A stretch of DNA of 64,000 nucleotides from Sphingobacterium spiritivorum (GCF_016724845.1 NZ_CP068082.1:3596001-3660000), one strand, 5' to 3'; positions 34,075-42,549 are shown, counted from the stretch's first letter. Notes: generated by a model from the sequence alone, not told the origin. Made by a program: numbers and translations.

Positions 34075-35277
34075 ATGGGAGAGTTTAATGTTGATGATTT
34101 TTTGGGTAAAATCATTTCTGATATGAATGAAGGGGACTCGGAGACATTGACCACTGTGTTTGAGAAAAGATTAGCCGAGCTTAATATTAATCAGACCGCT
34201 GCTGCTGAGATAATGGGGATTCAGCATAGAGGACTAGTTGGTGTCCTTACTGGTACATTGAAGAGAGTCGATTTCTTAACTTTAATAAAGTTATCTTCTT
34301 TTTTACAAAGACCAGAAAAAGAAGTTTTAGAATTGTTTATGAATTCCTTTAGGGATAATCTTCCTTCAAAAGACAACCAAGAAAAAGTTACGTTTATTCG
34401 GGATAATTTTGACCTAGCTATGTTAAAAAAAGTTGGTTTTATAAATGATATTACCGACGTCGATGAGATTGAGGAAAAAATTTGCAAGCTCTTTCGTTTG
34501 AACAATGTACTCGATTATAAACCATCTAATATTGTTCCAGCTTTTAGTTCTGGTAAGATAAAAAAGACAAATAGCCTGAGTCAGAATATTTGGCTAACTA
34601 AAGCTGAAGACATTTTGAAAGATCTTGATAATCCTTACACTTATGATAGAGATAAGTTAATAAAAGTTTTCCCAAAAATAAGATGGTACTCTACTCAAGA
34701 AAAACTTGGTTTAAAAGATGTCATCTCACAGCTTTACAAGTGCGGAGTTAGTGTTATTTTTGTGCCTTCTTTTCCAAATCTACACGTGCGAGGAGCAACT
34801 ATTCCAGTAAATGGCAAACCAGCAGTGATATTGACTGATTATAAAGGTTTTTACGCCACATTATGGTTTGCTTTAATACATGAGTTATATCATGTTCTCT
34901 TTGATTGGGAAGAAATATCTCAAGGGAATTATCATTTGAGTTTAGATGAAACAGAAAATGCTGTTTTAGCACAAAAGGAACTGGAAGCAGACAGTTTTGC
35001 TAGAAAGTATCTTTTTTCTAAGGAGAAGTCTGCAATGATAAAAAGACATCTTAATAATCATCAAGAAGTATTAAAATTTGCAAAATTTAATGATGTTCAT
35101 CCATGTATGATTTATCTGTTTGAAGCGTATGATGCGGGTAATAAGGCAACTAATTGGATGAAAGCAAGAATATATAATGTCGATGTATCTCAAAGTTTAG
35201 GTGATTTAAGTTCTGCTTGGGATAATATTGAAAGTATTGACAGATATGTATTCCGTAATAGAGAACTATATAGTTAG
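34075..35277 (+). CDS. XRE-HTH / ImmA-IrrE metallopeptidase fusion (cargo)
   Basis: 400 residues. The N-terminal 80 residues read as an XRE/HigA-like helix-turn-helix (VFEKRLAELNINQTAAAEIMGI, LTLIKLSSFLQRPEKEV). The C-terminal half is an ImmA/IrrE-type zinc peptidase: ALIHELYHVLFDW (HExxH, H269 and H273) and ELEADSFARKY with the third-ligand Glu near 304. Such proteins cleave repressors or antitoxins when triggered, for example by DNA damage. The next gene starts 2 bases after its stop, so the two are tightly coupled. The AT-rich promoter carries a perfect palindrome. Confidence 0.85.
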   Translation: MGEFNVDDFLGKIISDMNEGDSETLTTVFEKRLAELNINQTAAAEIMGIQHRGLVGVLTGTLKRVDFLTLIKLSSFLQRPEKEVLELFMNSFRDNLPSKDNQEKVTFIRDNFDLAMLKKVGFINDITDVDEIEEKICKLFRLNNVLDYKPSNIVPAFSSGKIKKTNSLSQNIWLTKAEDILKDLDNPYTYDRDKLIKVFPKIRWYSTQEKLGLKDVISQLYKCGVSVIFVPSFPNLHVRGATIPVNGKPAVILTDYKGFYATLWFALIHELYHVLFDWEEISQGNYHLSLDETENAVLAQKELEADSFARKYLFSKEKSAMIKRHLNNHQEVLKFAKFNDVHPCMIYLFEAYDAGNKATNWMKARIYNVDVSQSLGDLSSAWDNIESIDRYVFRNRELYS

Positions 35278-35279
35278 TT

Positions 35280-35906
35280 ATGAAAAAAAGAGAAGATAAA
35301 ATAGTTGCCAGCTTTTTACATCCTAGTGTTGATAAAAAGCAAGATCACTTGAGTAAGGAAGCTCTGCAAGAATTAATTTTTGATCTTACAGAAGCACCTG
35401 TTAAAGAAAAATTTTCTGATTTTAATCTTGACCGAGAGAATGAGAAGATACTCCTAACAGGTGGAAGGGAAATTTCCTTATCTGATATAAAGGACAAGCT
35501 AGATATATTTATAACTGCGTATGCATCTGAATATATTAAGCGGTTTCCTCAATCATTTTATGATGAAATTTATCGGCTGAACAATTGGCCAATTCCCAAA
35601 AATAAGACTTTCCGTAAATTTATTATTGGTAGATACACAAATGAACTTATATATATGAGGTTTACTAACGAGGGGCTGTCAAAACTTCAAATTATGAACC
35701 CGTATGTGCGAATGTTTACCAGAGAATTTAAGCATTTTCAATTTCTAAATGATGAAGCTAAAATATTGCTTGATCGATTTATATATGAAGCAACGGAGTG
35801 CATGAAAGAATGTACAACATGGTATGAGTTTAGATTGAAATATGGAATAAGATATAACCTTAATGTACAATTGAGGATGTTTGAGCAGTTAGGTTCTATA
35901 AAATAG
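35280..35906 (+). CDS. P63C-domain protein (cargo partner of XRE-ImmA)
   Basis: 208 residues. From about residue 80 on it matches the P63C pattern found in phage and prophage proteins: RFPQSFYDEIYRLNNWP, IIGRYTNELIYMRF, LQIMNPYVRMFTREFKHFQ and TTWYEFRLKYG. The N-terminal 75 residues are charged and unassigned. P63C function is not established. Start codon 2 bases after the XRE-ImmA stop, and a terminator 54 bases after its own stop, so this is a two-gene operon. The pairing suggests the peptidase acts on this protein, or that the two form a toxin-antitoxin-like unit; that is inference. Confidence 0.75.
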   Translation: MKKREDKIVASFLHPSVDKKQDHLSKEALQELIFDLTEAPVKEKFSDFNLDRENEKILLTGGREISLSDIKDKLDIFITAYASEYIKRFPQSFYDEIYRLNNWPIPKNKTFRKFIIGRYTNELIYMRFTNEGLSKLQIMNPYVRMFTREFKHFQFLNDEAKILLDRFIYEATECMKECTTWYEFRLKYGIRYNLNVQLRMFEQLGSIK

Positions 35907-35959
35907 ATTAAGGAGATATGAAAAGTTAATTTTTTAGAGATTGAGATGATAAATAAAAA

Positions 35960-35987
35960 ACTCAGGAAGATCCTACTCAACCTGAGT
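35960..35987 (+). terminator. Terminator of the XRE-ImmA/P63C operon
   Basis: ACTCAGG/CCTGAGT stem followed by CTTTATAAATTTT. The rest of the gap to 36241 (335 bases in all from 35907) is AT-rich. It contains a minus-strand TACCTTTG box (36071-36078) but no minus-strand gene next to it. Confidence 0.65.
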
Positions 35988-36241
35988 CTTTATAAATTTT
36001 ACGTCATCATCAAACCAATCAGCTAGGATTGAAAAGAAGACTTGGTAAACGTGTTTGTCTAAAAAACGCTGCAAAGGTATAATTTGTTTTATATGTAGCA
36101 AAATAATTCCACTTCTTCTTTTTCTGATTGATTTCATGGTCGCTTATTAGCGAAAGGTATGAGAATCTGTTGTTTTCATAGCTAGTCAGCCATGTCAATG
36201 CTTTTTGACGGAAAGTTTATTAGATTTTAAAATGAATAAGT

Positions 36242-37498
36242 ATGGAAATAAAGGATTTCTTCTTACAGAAGAATTACAAAATGGAAAATTTTGTGGACAG
36301 TAAAGGCTACATATACTCTGATCAGTTAATTGACTTAATAAAAAATGAAGAAGTCAAAGATTTAATTGTAGCTAAGTATAAACTGGAAGATGACACGAAA
36401 ATTGAATTTGATAAGATAGATCAACTTGTGCCACTGGTGAAGAAGTATACTTCTCGATTTGAGCAAATGAGACTCATGGCTACTAGCGATAATGTTCTCA
36501 CATCATTTGATAGCAATGAAAATAACGATGTTGTTTTCACAATTAGAAATGCAAAGATCGAAGATACAGTAGTGGATGAATTGGTAGCTACAGGACTTTA
36601 TGATTCTGTGAATATGTTTTATAAAGGAAGGAAATTAAGCCAATATATCAATTACTTGAAAAAAAATGTTCGAGATCAACATTTATTACATGCGGTCAAT
36701 AAATCATGGCAAGACCACTATTTAGAGAAGAAATCGAAATTATCACAGAGATTGTATAGAATATTATATGACAGTGTAGACGAGAGGTATTTTTTAAAAA
36801 GTATTAATTCTGATAAGTATAGAGAGTACGGAGTTGCAGAAACATTTGTATTAACGATTTTGGAATTAAACCGAGTTAGTGCAGTTAAAGGAAATAGTTT
36901 CAAGATTAGCTCCGTTGCTTTAAGTGAATCTAAAATTGAGATAATTCTCCGAAGTTCTCAGCAAACATATTTAAAAGAATTAGGATATATTTATCCATCA
37001 ATAGCTATTCGTAATGAAGATCAAGGGAACACCTCAATTGGATTTTACAGTTCTTTGGAATTTAAATTAGCCCATGAGGATGAGAATGGCAAATTATATT
37101 TTTTCCCTAACAAGCGTGTTAAGGACATTAAATTAGATAAAACAATTAATCATACCGTAGTAGCTAAAACATTCGTAGAGAGCTATGGAAACATATCGGA
37201 GTTCTTTCACGATATGGAATCTTTCAAAGAAGAATTTTACTTCTTGAAGGATGCTACTTCACCAGATGAATTACGAGCGAAAATAGAAGAAAAAATTATA
37301 AGTTCACGTAGTCCATTTAAGGGAATAAAAGAATTGAAAGATTTGTTTACTAGAGACAAAGTTGGACATGTGGACAATCTTAGTACTCTTTTAAAATTAT
37401 GCGGCAAGGCTGAGATGATAGATATGAATTATGATCTGAAATTTGAACTTCGTTATCTAATTTCAAATGTTCTTCTATATGGTAAACATACAGAATAA
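36242..37498 (+). CDS. Unrecognised 418-residue cargo protein
   Basis: 418 residues, rich in Lys, Glu, Asn and Ile, with no signal peptide or membrane helix, so cytosolic. I recognise no domain. It looks like an N-terminal helical part (about 1-75), a central mixed region with a Tyr/Ser-rich strand segment (SSQQTYLKELGYIYPSIAIR, GNTSIGFYSSLEFKL, near 240-285) and a helical C-terminus (MESFKEEFYFLKDAT to LISNVLLYG). Bounded by intergenic gaps and its own terminator, it is likely one transcription unit. Its place in the cargo beside PIN and ImmA genes makes a defence or stress role possible, unproven. Confidence 0.6.
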   Translation: MEIKDFFLQKNYKMENFVDSKGYIYSDQLIDLIKNEEVKDLIVAKYKLEDDTKIEFDKIDQLVPLVKKYTSRFEQMRLMATSDNVLTSFDSNENNDVVFTIRNAKIEDTVVDELVATGLYDSVNMFYKGRKLSQYINYLKKNVRDQHLLHAVNKSWQDHYLEKKSKLSQRLYRILYDSVDERYFLKSINSDKYREYGVAETFVLTILELNRVSAVKGNSFKISSVALSESKIEIILRSSQQTYLKELGYIYPSIAIRNEDQGNTSIGFYSSLEFKLAHEDENGKLYFFPNKRVKDIKLDKTINHTVVAKTFVESYGNISEFFHDMESFKEEFYFLKDATSPDELRAKIEEKIISSRSPFKGIKELKDLFTRDKVGHVDNLSTLLKLCGKAEMIDMNYDLKFELRYLISNVLLYGKHTE

Positions 37499-37536
37499 GA
37501 CAACTTATTAAAAGCATTTTGCTTATCGGAAGTGAT

Positions 37537-37561
37537 AAACCAGCTGATTTTTAGTTGGTTT
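37537..37561 (+). terminator. Terminator at the cargo/backbone junction
   Basis: AAACCAGCT/AGTTGGTTT stem followed by ATTTATTT, 39 bases past the 418-residue gene. Confidence 0.55.
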
Positions 37562-37701
37562 ATTTATTTAAGGTGAATAAATTATATCTACAGTAAATTA
37601 CGGAGTCTGGGGATCAATGAATTCTTTGTTAAAACAATCAATCTCATTAACGTGCTAATTTTCATTAATTTAGCAATATTAGTGTCCAAAAATCAAAACT
37701 T

Positions 37702-38766
37702 ATGTTCTTTACCCATCTCAAAAGTTTCAGCCCCTATTCTGGCCACATCTATAACGAGCTAAGGGCGGGTATCATAAGAAAAAACGGCAAACTAATCATC
37801 AAGAGCGATGACCGTTTCGACCTGATGGAGCGCACGGGTTATTTTCCTTTCAGGGAAATGCGCAGGAACGGATGTGCCTATTTTGTCAGCGACTTGGAAC
37901 TGTACGATTTTTTTCTGGCTACCGAAGAAACACTAAAAAACTACCATGTAGAATATTATCGGGACTGGAATTTTAAGGCCAAAGAATACCTGTTAGAAAT
38001 ATTCCTTAGTGGTTATGAGATCGGGATCACAGATTTTAGAAAGAACATAGGAATATCCTACAACGCCCTAACATATGGCCATAAATTGGAATACCTGCGC
38101 AACTTCTGTCTGTACTGTTTGGACTTCCTTTATTTTGACGGGGAGCTTGATAAGACCTTGTTTTATAATCTCGGTTATATTCAGGCAAACCTGTACCTTG
38201 CATTTGTCGAGATCAATAATCTAGAAGCTTTGGCCGTTTCTTCCTCTGAGACGGCAATGCCAAACGAAGAAGCACAAATAGTAGAAGAACCCAAACGCAT
38301 CGAAATTTATTGCAATACGAACGAAATCAAAAAAATATGGGAAGTGCTTACAGCTCCGATCAGTACAGCTAAAGGAACTGAACAGCCAGTTTTCAGCAGG
38401 AACGAACTTGAAAAGTATCTCGGCTCAATGTTTTGTTCGGGTGCCTTCCCTGATACTTTCAGGTCACATGGCTGGCCTACTCCAAAGAGCATATCAAGAG
38501 GCGATATGCGTAACGTTTTAATTGCGCTGATGTATTCTTGTTATTGCCTCAATAGGAAGTTTCACAGGGGCTCAAACCAGATTATGTACGTAGCTATGCT
38601 GAAACGTTATTTTTCTGTTTTTGGAACTTCCAAGTTAGAAAGTACCAAAAGTGTGATGGCTACTTATACCCCAAAGGGAATTGAAGTGCTGAAAAACAGT
38701 ATCAAAAACAATCCGTATATCGAAGAAATGTTAAGCATCCTTAAAAATCATAAGCTAATACATTAA
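37702..38766 (+). CDS. Conserved-looking element backbone protein of unknown function
   Basis: 354 residues, soluble, rich in Tyr and Phe. An N-terminal half of alternating strands and helices (LKSFSPYSGHIYNELRAGII, YFPFREMRRNGCAYFVSD) is followed by a helical part with YCLDFLYFDGELD. After a short acidic linker near 190 comes a C-terminal helical domain (NEIKKIWEVLTAP to the end) that resembles a small helical DNA-binding or partner-binding module. Position upstream of an excisionase-like gene is that of RteC-like regulators in related elements, but I cannot confirm that family. Confidence 0.6.
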   Translation: MFFTHLKSFSPYSGHIYNELRAGIIRKNGKLIIKSDDRFDLMERTGYFPFREMRRNGCAYFVSDLELYDFFLATEETLKNYHVEYYRDWNFKAKEYLLEIFLSGYEIGITDFRKNIGISYNALTYGHKLEYLRNFCLYCLDFLYFDGELDKTLFYNLGYIQANLYLAFVEINNLEALAVSSSETAMPNEEAQIVEEPKRIEIYCNTNEIKKIWEVLTAPISTAKGTEQPVFSRNELEKYLGSMFCSGAFPDTFRSHGWPTPKSISRGDMRNVLIALMYSCYCLNRKFHRGSNQIMYVAMLKRYFSVFGTSKLESTKSVMATYTPKGIEVLKNSIKNNPYIEEMLSILKNHKLIH

Positions 38767-38824
38767 TGTCATTGCGATTTTAAGCGAATTAGCACTATTT
38801 CTTTGTGTTCATAAACGAAATATT

Positions 38825-39121
38825 ATGGACACAAAAAAAATCCTATTTACCGCACTATCCGCAGAGGAACTTTCCGAAATCATGGAAACTTCTGTAAGGA
38901 ACGTTATCGGACATAACGAAATCAGGCAATCCTACACAGACCAACTTCTGAATGCAAGAGAAGCCTCAAAACTCGTTAACTACCGCAGGTCAACTATCTA
39001 TGGTTTTGTAAGGAATAACAAAATCCCATTTTCCAAAACAGCAGGAAAACTACTGTTTTCCCGTACCGAACTGCTTGAATGGGCAAGACAATACAAAAAG
39101 AAACCCACAGATGAAACTTAG
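38825..39121 (+). CDS. Excisionase-type helix-turn-helix protein
   Basis: 98 residues. The C-terminal 55 residues are a MerR-like or excisionase HTH (LNAREASKLVNYRRSTIYGFVRNNKIPF, KLLFSRTELLEWA), which binds DNA as winged HTH_17. The N-terminal part (ALSAEELSEIMETSVRNVI) is helical and common in Bacteroidota element proteins. Likely a recombination-directionality or mobilization regulator. 58 bases after the previous gene. Confidence 0.82.
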   Translation: MDTKKILFTALSAEELSEIMETSVRNVIGHNEIRQSYTDQLLNAREASKLVNYRRSTIYGFVRNNKIPFSKTAGKLLFSRTELLEWARQYKKKPTDET

Positions 39122-39344
39122 ACATATGGATAGACGGATAACCTTATCGTTACATTACTATGTATCGGAATAGCTGTTTAGCTAAATAGTCACATCAGTG
39201 TATATCTGCTTTTTCATATAAGGGTGTATATGGACAAAGCTATTAAACCCAAAAGGGAGCATATGGGAATAGGCTGGTAAGCATACTTTGAGTTTTCACG
39301 ATGCTATTAAACATGGCTAAAGGCATCGTTTCTATTCAGTCAGT

Positions 39345-39512
39345 CCCCTTTTCGGGGCTGAGCAAGCGGAAGTTGGGCAGAGCCCTACTTGCTTGCCCTT
39401 ACGCTATCGCTACAGGGGTTTCAAGTAGCTTCCAGAGCTACTTTGGGGCTTTGTAAGCCTTTTAGAAAGCATAAACGGTATACTTTCGGGTATACCAATT
39501 AGCTAGCTAATT
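39345..39512. other. Dense hairpin region: candidate oriT or structured RNA
   Basis: Five secondary structures in 170 bases: CCCC/GGGG (39345-39357); a nested stem GCAAGC/GCTTGC enclosing AAGT/ACTT and GGGC/GCCC (39362-39396); AAGTAGCT/AGCTACTT (39423-39443); GGTATAC/GTATACC (39477-39496); and the 16-base palindrome AATTAGCTAGCTAATT (39497-39512). It lies in the 448-base gap between two HTH genes, ahead of the mobilization genes. Function inferred: nick region, or RNA regulator. Confidence 0.5.
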
Positions 39513-39569
39513 AGATATATGATTAGCCAGCTATCCAGCAAATTAAAACATCAGAAAGGAACGAAATTT

Positions 39570-39833
39570 ATGAAAATTGACATCATTACCATCGATGACC
39601 TCCGCCAGTTCAAAACAGAACTATTGCAGGAAATAAAAGGAATCATCGGACAAAATACCGAAAGACAACAGAACGAAGAATGGTTAAGAAGTGCACAGGT
39701 TCGCAAAATGCTAAATATATCCGCTGGCACTTTACAGAATCTGCGTATCAATGGAACATTGCCGTTCCGCAAGATTGGTGGCACAATTTACTATAGTAAA
39801 GTACAAATAGAAAAAATATTGAAAGGAGAATAA
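39570..39833 (+). CDS. Helix-turn-helix (HTH_17) protein
   Basis: 87 residues from ATG MKIDIITIDDL; upstream in-frame codons extend to 39519 but would lie next to the palindrome region. HTH_17 winged-helix at the C-terminus: WLRSAQVRKMLNISAGTLQNLRINGTLPFRKIGGTIYYSKVQIEKIL. Widely used by Bacteroidota elements as an excisionase or mobilization regulator. The stop codon lies one base before the next gene's ATG, so it is part of the mobilization operon. Confidence 0.82.
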   Translation: MKIDIITIDDLRQFKTELLQEIKGIIGQNTERQQNEEWLRSAQVRKMLNISAGTLQNLRINGTLPFRKIGGTIYYSKVQIEKILKGE

Positions 39834-39834
39834 C

Positions 39835-40152
39835 ATGAAGAACTATCTGAACATACAACATCACGCCCTTAGCGGCTATTTTGAACGGGTATCAATGGAA
39901 AGCCGATTTTATGCGACCCATATCAGCCTGCTGATGGCCTTGTTCTATTACAGTGACAGCGATGCACCCGAAAAATCCTTTAGGGTCAGCAGGCCGAAGC
40001 TGATGCGGTTCTCCCGTATCAGGTCTATAGCCACCTACCATAAGAACATTAAAGATCTTGTAGAATACGGCTACATAACATATAATCCCTCGTGGCACCC
40101 ACAACTAGGTACGCAGGTAAGACTTATTATTGAAGCATCAGGCAATCCTTAA
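39835..40152 (+). CDS. Small element protein, possible transcriptional regulator
   Basis: 105 residues. The segment FYATHISLLMALFYYSDSDA followed by FRVSRPKLMRFSRIRSIATYHKNIKDLVEYGYITY reads as a winged-helix fold, similar to small regulators that precede mobilization genes in Bacteroidota elements. 1-base gap from the HTH_17 gene. Function inferred only from fold and position. Confidence 0.6.
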   Translation: MKNYLNIQHHALSGYFERVSMESRFYATHISLLMALFYYSDSDAPEKSFRVSRPKLMRFSRIRSIATYHKNIKDLVEYGYITYNPSWHPQLGTQVRLIIEASGNP

Positions 40153-40187
40153 ACATTTGGAATATGTAGGATATCAATACAAAATCG

Positions 40188-40712
40188 GTGCGCTACCCTG
40201 TGGCCACCGATATTAAACTGGAAAAAATAGCACTCAAGCTGGGCAGAACAAAAAAGACGACAGTGATACAAATGGTAGAATATTTCTACCGTAGCAAAAA
40301 AGATCCCATTGACCTCAATGATGAACTGCTGAAAAAAGAGCTGGTAAACGGGAACAACCGTATTATTAGTTTTTTTAAAACGCAGGAAAAAGATTTCCTG
40401 TTGCCCGTCTTTAGCGATGTCGGCACACTGCTCGCTATTGCAAAACAACATACATTATATTTTAAAGAAATTGGGATATATCTTAAACAGGACGTAGAAA
40501 ATGTAAAAAAGCTTGCAGAGCGGATGATGACACTGGAACGTGGTATTGCCAAAACACAGACCTATCTGGAAGAAAAAGCGTTGCTGAAATCACGCTTTAG
40601 CAAGATACTGGAACACTACATCACACAACGGGAATCACTGGGCTGGACTACGGCCAACGTTAAAAAAGAAGAACTGCAAGCCTATATCAGGCAGTCGCTC
40701 GAAAATCTATAG
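40188..40712 (+). CDS. BfmA/BtgA-family mobilization protein
   Basis: 174 residues. The N-terminal VRYPVATDIKLEKIALKLGRTKKTTVIQ and FYRSKKDPIDLNDELLKKEL patterns match BfmA/BtgA mobilization proteins, ribbon-helix-helix-like accessory proteins of the relaxosome. The C-terminal part is helical (VENVKKLAERMMTLERGIAKT). I place the start at GTG 40188: an in-frame ATG at 40164 is followed at once by TAG (40167-40169), so an ATG start there fails. Three bases separate its stop from the relaxase ATG, so the two are coupled. Confidence 0.75.
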   Translation: MRYPVATDIKLEKIALKLGRTKKTTVIQMVEYFYRSKKDPIDLNDELLKKELVNGNNRIISFFKTQEKDFLLPVFSDVGTLLAIAKQHTLYFKEIGIYLKQDVENVKKLAERMMTLERGIAKTQTYLEEKALLKSRFSKILEHYITQRESLGWTTANVKKEELQAYIRQSLENL

Positions 40713-40715
40713 CTT

Positions 40716-41669
40716 ATGTTCATCAATATCACTACATCAGAAACAGGAGATAACAAAGGCAGCAGCGGAGCACTGGTCAACTATCTCGAAAAAGAGAACC
40801 AAATGCAGCTCGAAAAAGGAAAAAGTTTCGGACACGAAAATTGGTTTAACGGTACAGGTAGCGAAATACGGAGGCAGGAAGTAAGAATGAAAATAGATAG
40901 CAACATTGCTAAACTTGGACGTAATGACAGTAAATTTTTTCTGATAAACATCAGCCCCAGCCAAAAAGAACTGGCGCACCTTTACGAAAAATATGGAAAG
41001 GAAGGCACAAAAGAGAAGCTAAAGGAATTTGCCGTGAAGATAATGGATGAGTATGCTAAAAACTTCAAAAGACCAGGCATTAACAACCATAAAGATTTGT
41101 TATGGTATGGCAAGCACGAAAATTACCGTTACTACAAACACACCGATAAGGAAGTAAAGGACGGGACAAGGCAAATAGGTGAGCGCAAAGAAGGGCGGCA
41201 GGATCATATCCAGATCATTGTAAGCCGTAAGGATATTACCAATAAGATTAAACTTAGCCCACAGAATACATCAAAGGGTACGAATAAGGAGCATTCAGCC
41301 AAACTTGGGGAATTTAACCGTACCGTATTTAAACAATCAGGCGAAAGCCTTTTCGACGACTTTTTCGATTTTGAAAGGGGACTGAAAGATACCCTTGCCT
41401 ATGCCAACACGATGCAAAATGGAACGGTCGAACAGAAAAAACAGATGAATTTATTGGAAAATATTCCCTATCAAAATGCTGACCAGACCATCATTAACGA
41501 TTTGGGGAAAAGCGTTGCTGAAGGAGTGTTTGAAAGTGTCGGAGAGATGGTCGGCACAGCTGGAAAGCTAGGTGCTGATTTGTTAGGTATGCTTATGGAG
41601 CCTGTTTATACTGCGCCCCAAGATAACCCAATAGAACCGAAAAAGCGTAAGAAGAAGAAAATAATATAA
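40716..41669 (+). CDS. DUF5712-type mobilization relaxase
   Basis: 317 residues. N-terminal INITTSETGDNKGSSGALVNYLEKEN and central FFLINISPSQKE, WYGKHENYRYYKH and QDHIQIIVSRKD match the Bacteroidota DUF5712 or MobB-like relaxase group. The His in DHIQIIVSRKD sits in a relaxase-like metal region. It nicks at oriT and pilots one strand to a recipient by a helper transfer system. C-terminus Lys-rich (KKRKKKKII), likely DNA-binding. It directly follows BfmA/BtgA. Confidence 0.78.
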   Translation: MFINITTSETGDNKGSSGALVNYLEKENQMQLEKGKSFGHENWFNGTGSEIRRQEVRMKIDSNIAKLGRNDSKFFLINISPSQKELAHLYEKYGKEGTKEKLKEFAVKIMDEYAKNFKRPGINNHKDLLWYGKHENYRYYKHTDKEVKDGTRQIGERKEGRQDHIQIIVSRKDITNKIKLSPQNTSKGTNKEHSAKLGEFNRTVFKQSGESLFDDFFDFERGLKDTLAYANTMQNGTVEQKKQMNLLENIPYQNADQTIINDLGKSVAEGVFESVGEMVGTAGKLGADLLGMLMEPVYTAPQDNPIEPKKRKKKKII

Positions 41670-41766
41670 CGGTCCAGAGGACTGTATCTTTAATTTCTAA
41701 ATATGGTTTCCCGTAAGTAGAACTTGTATACTGTCATTAATTTAGTATATAAATAAAATTATTTGT

Positions 41767-42039
41767 ATGAAGACATATCTTATAGGTTATGATTTAAACA
41801 AGACAGGTCAAGATTATAATGACTTGATCGATGCGATAAAAAAGTTATCGCCTACATGGTGGCATTGCCTAGATTCTACTTGGATTATCAAATCAACAAG
41901 TACAGCCAGTGCCATACGTGATACTTTGATGTCACACATTGATAATAATGATGAATTGCTTGTAGTCCTATTGAGTGGAGAGGGTGCATGGACTGGATTT
42001 ACTGATGAATGCTCCAGTTGGCTAAAGAACAATCTATAG
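41767..42039 (+). CDS. SinR-family / Cas2-like small protein
   Basis: 90 residues. Pattern MKTYLIGYDLNKTGQDYNDLIDAIKKL, TWWHCLDSTWIIKS, IRDTLMSHIDNNDELLVVLLSG and GFTDECSSWLK reads as a ferredoxin-like alpha/beta fold of the Cas2/VapD group, and database entries of this kind are often called SinR family. No cas1 or CRISPR repeats in the window, so it is not part of a CRISPR system here. Could be a nuclease, a toxin or a regulator. Own unit between the relaxase and an XRE gene. Confidence 0.65.
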   Translation: MKTYLIGYDLNKTGQDYNDLIDAIKKLSPTWWHCLDSTWIIKSTSTASAIRDTLMSHIDNNDELLVVLLSGEGAWTGFTDECSSWLKNNL

Positions 42040-42132
42040 CTACTTCAATAGCTTAATTGTATTTCAAAATAAGGCCTCTGTAGCGATTACAGATGCCTTA
42101 ATATTGTGATTGAAAAGTACTAGTTAGAAAAG

Positions 42133-42549
42133 TTAAATTTCCGTACTTTTTCCTCTCAATAGTTCTACCTTCTCACGCTCACTAGCAAGCAATCGCTCAT
42201 AAAGACTTTTGTTTTCCTCGATAACTTCCATCAATTTATCAAGAGGATTGAATGTACAGCTATGGTAAGTATTGAAAGAATGTGTTACTTCATCATTGAA
42301 AGTATTAAAATAGTTGAAAATAGCCTCTTCATTAAAATTCTTTATTCCTTCAACTGTAACACCCAAGACGGCGGCGATTTTTTCTAATGTCAAATCTTCT
42401 ACCTCTTCACTTTGCTCAATCTTTGAAATAGTCTGTTGGCTTACGCCAAGTTCGATAGCAAGATAATCCTGCTTTATACCACGTATTTCTCTGATTCGGC
42501 TGATTTTTCGGCCGAGATGCGCTTTGTTGGATGTTGTAGGCGTTTCCAT
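42133..42549 (-). CDS. XRE-family transcriptional regulator
   Basis: 138 residues from ATG 42549. Helix-turn-helix at the N-terminus: ISRIREIRGIKQDYLAIELGV, then SQQTISKIEQSEEVEDLTLEKIAAVLG. The remaining 75 residues are helical with Glu/Asn-rich stretches and end in a coiled-coil-like ENKSLYERLLASEREKVELL. Typical element repressor. Divergent from the 42740 gene across 190 bases that may hold its operators. Confidence 0.85.
   Translation of the reverse strand: METPTTSNKAHLGRKISRIREIRGIKQDYLAIELGVSQQTISKIEQSEEVEDLTLEKIAAVLGVTVEGIKNFNEEAIFNYFNTFNDEVTHSFNTYHSCTFNPLDKLMEVIEENKSLYERLLASEREKVELLRGKSTEI

Noticed and set aside
41767..42039. Cas2 as part of a CRISPR-Cas system
   Set aside because: No cas1, effector gene or repeat-spacer array anywhere in the window.
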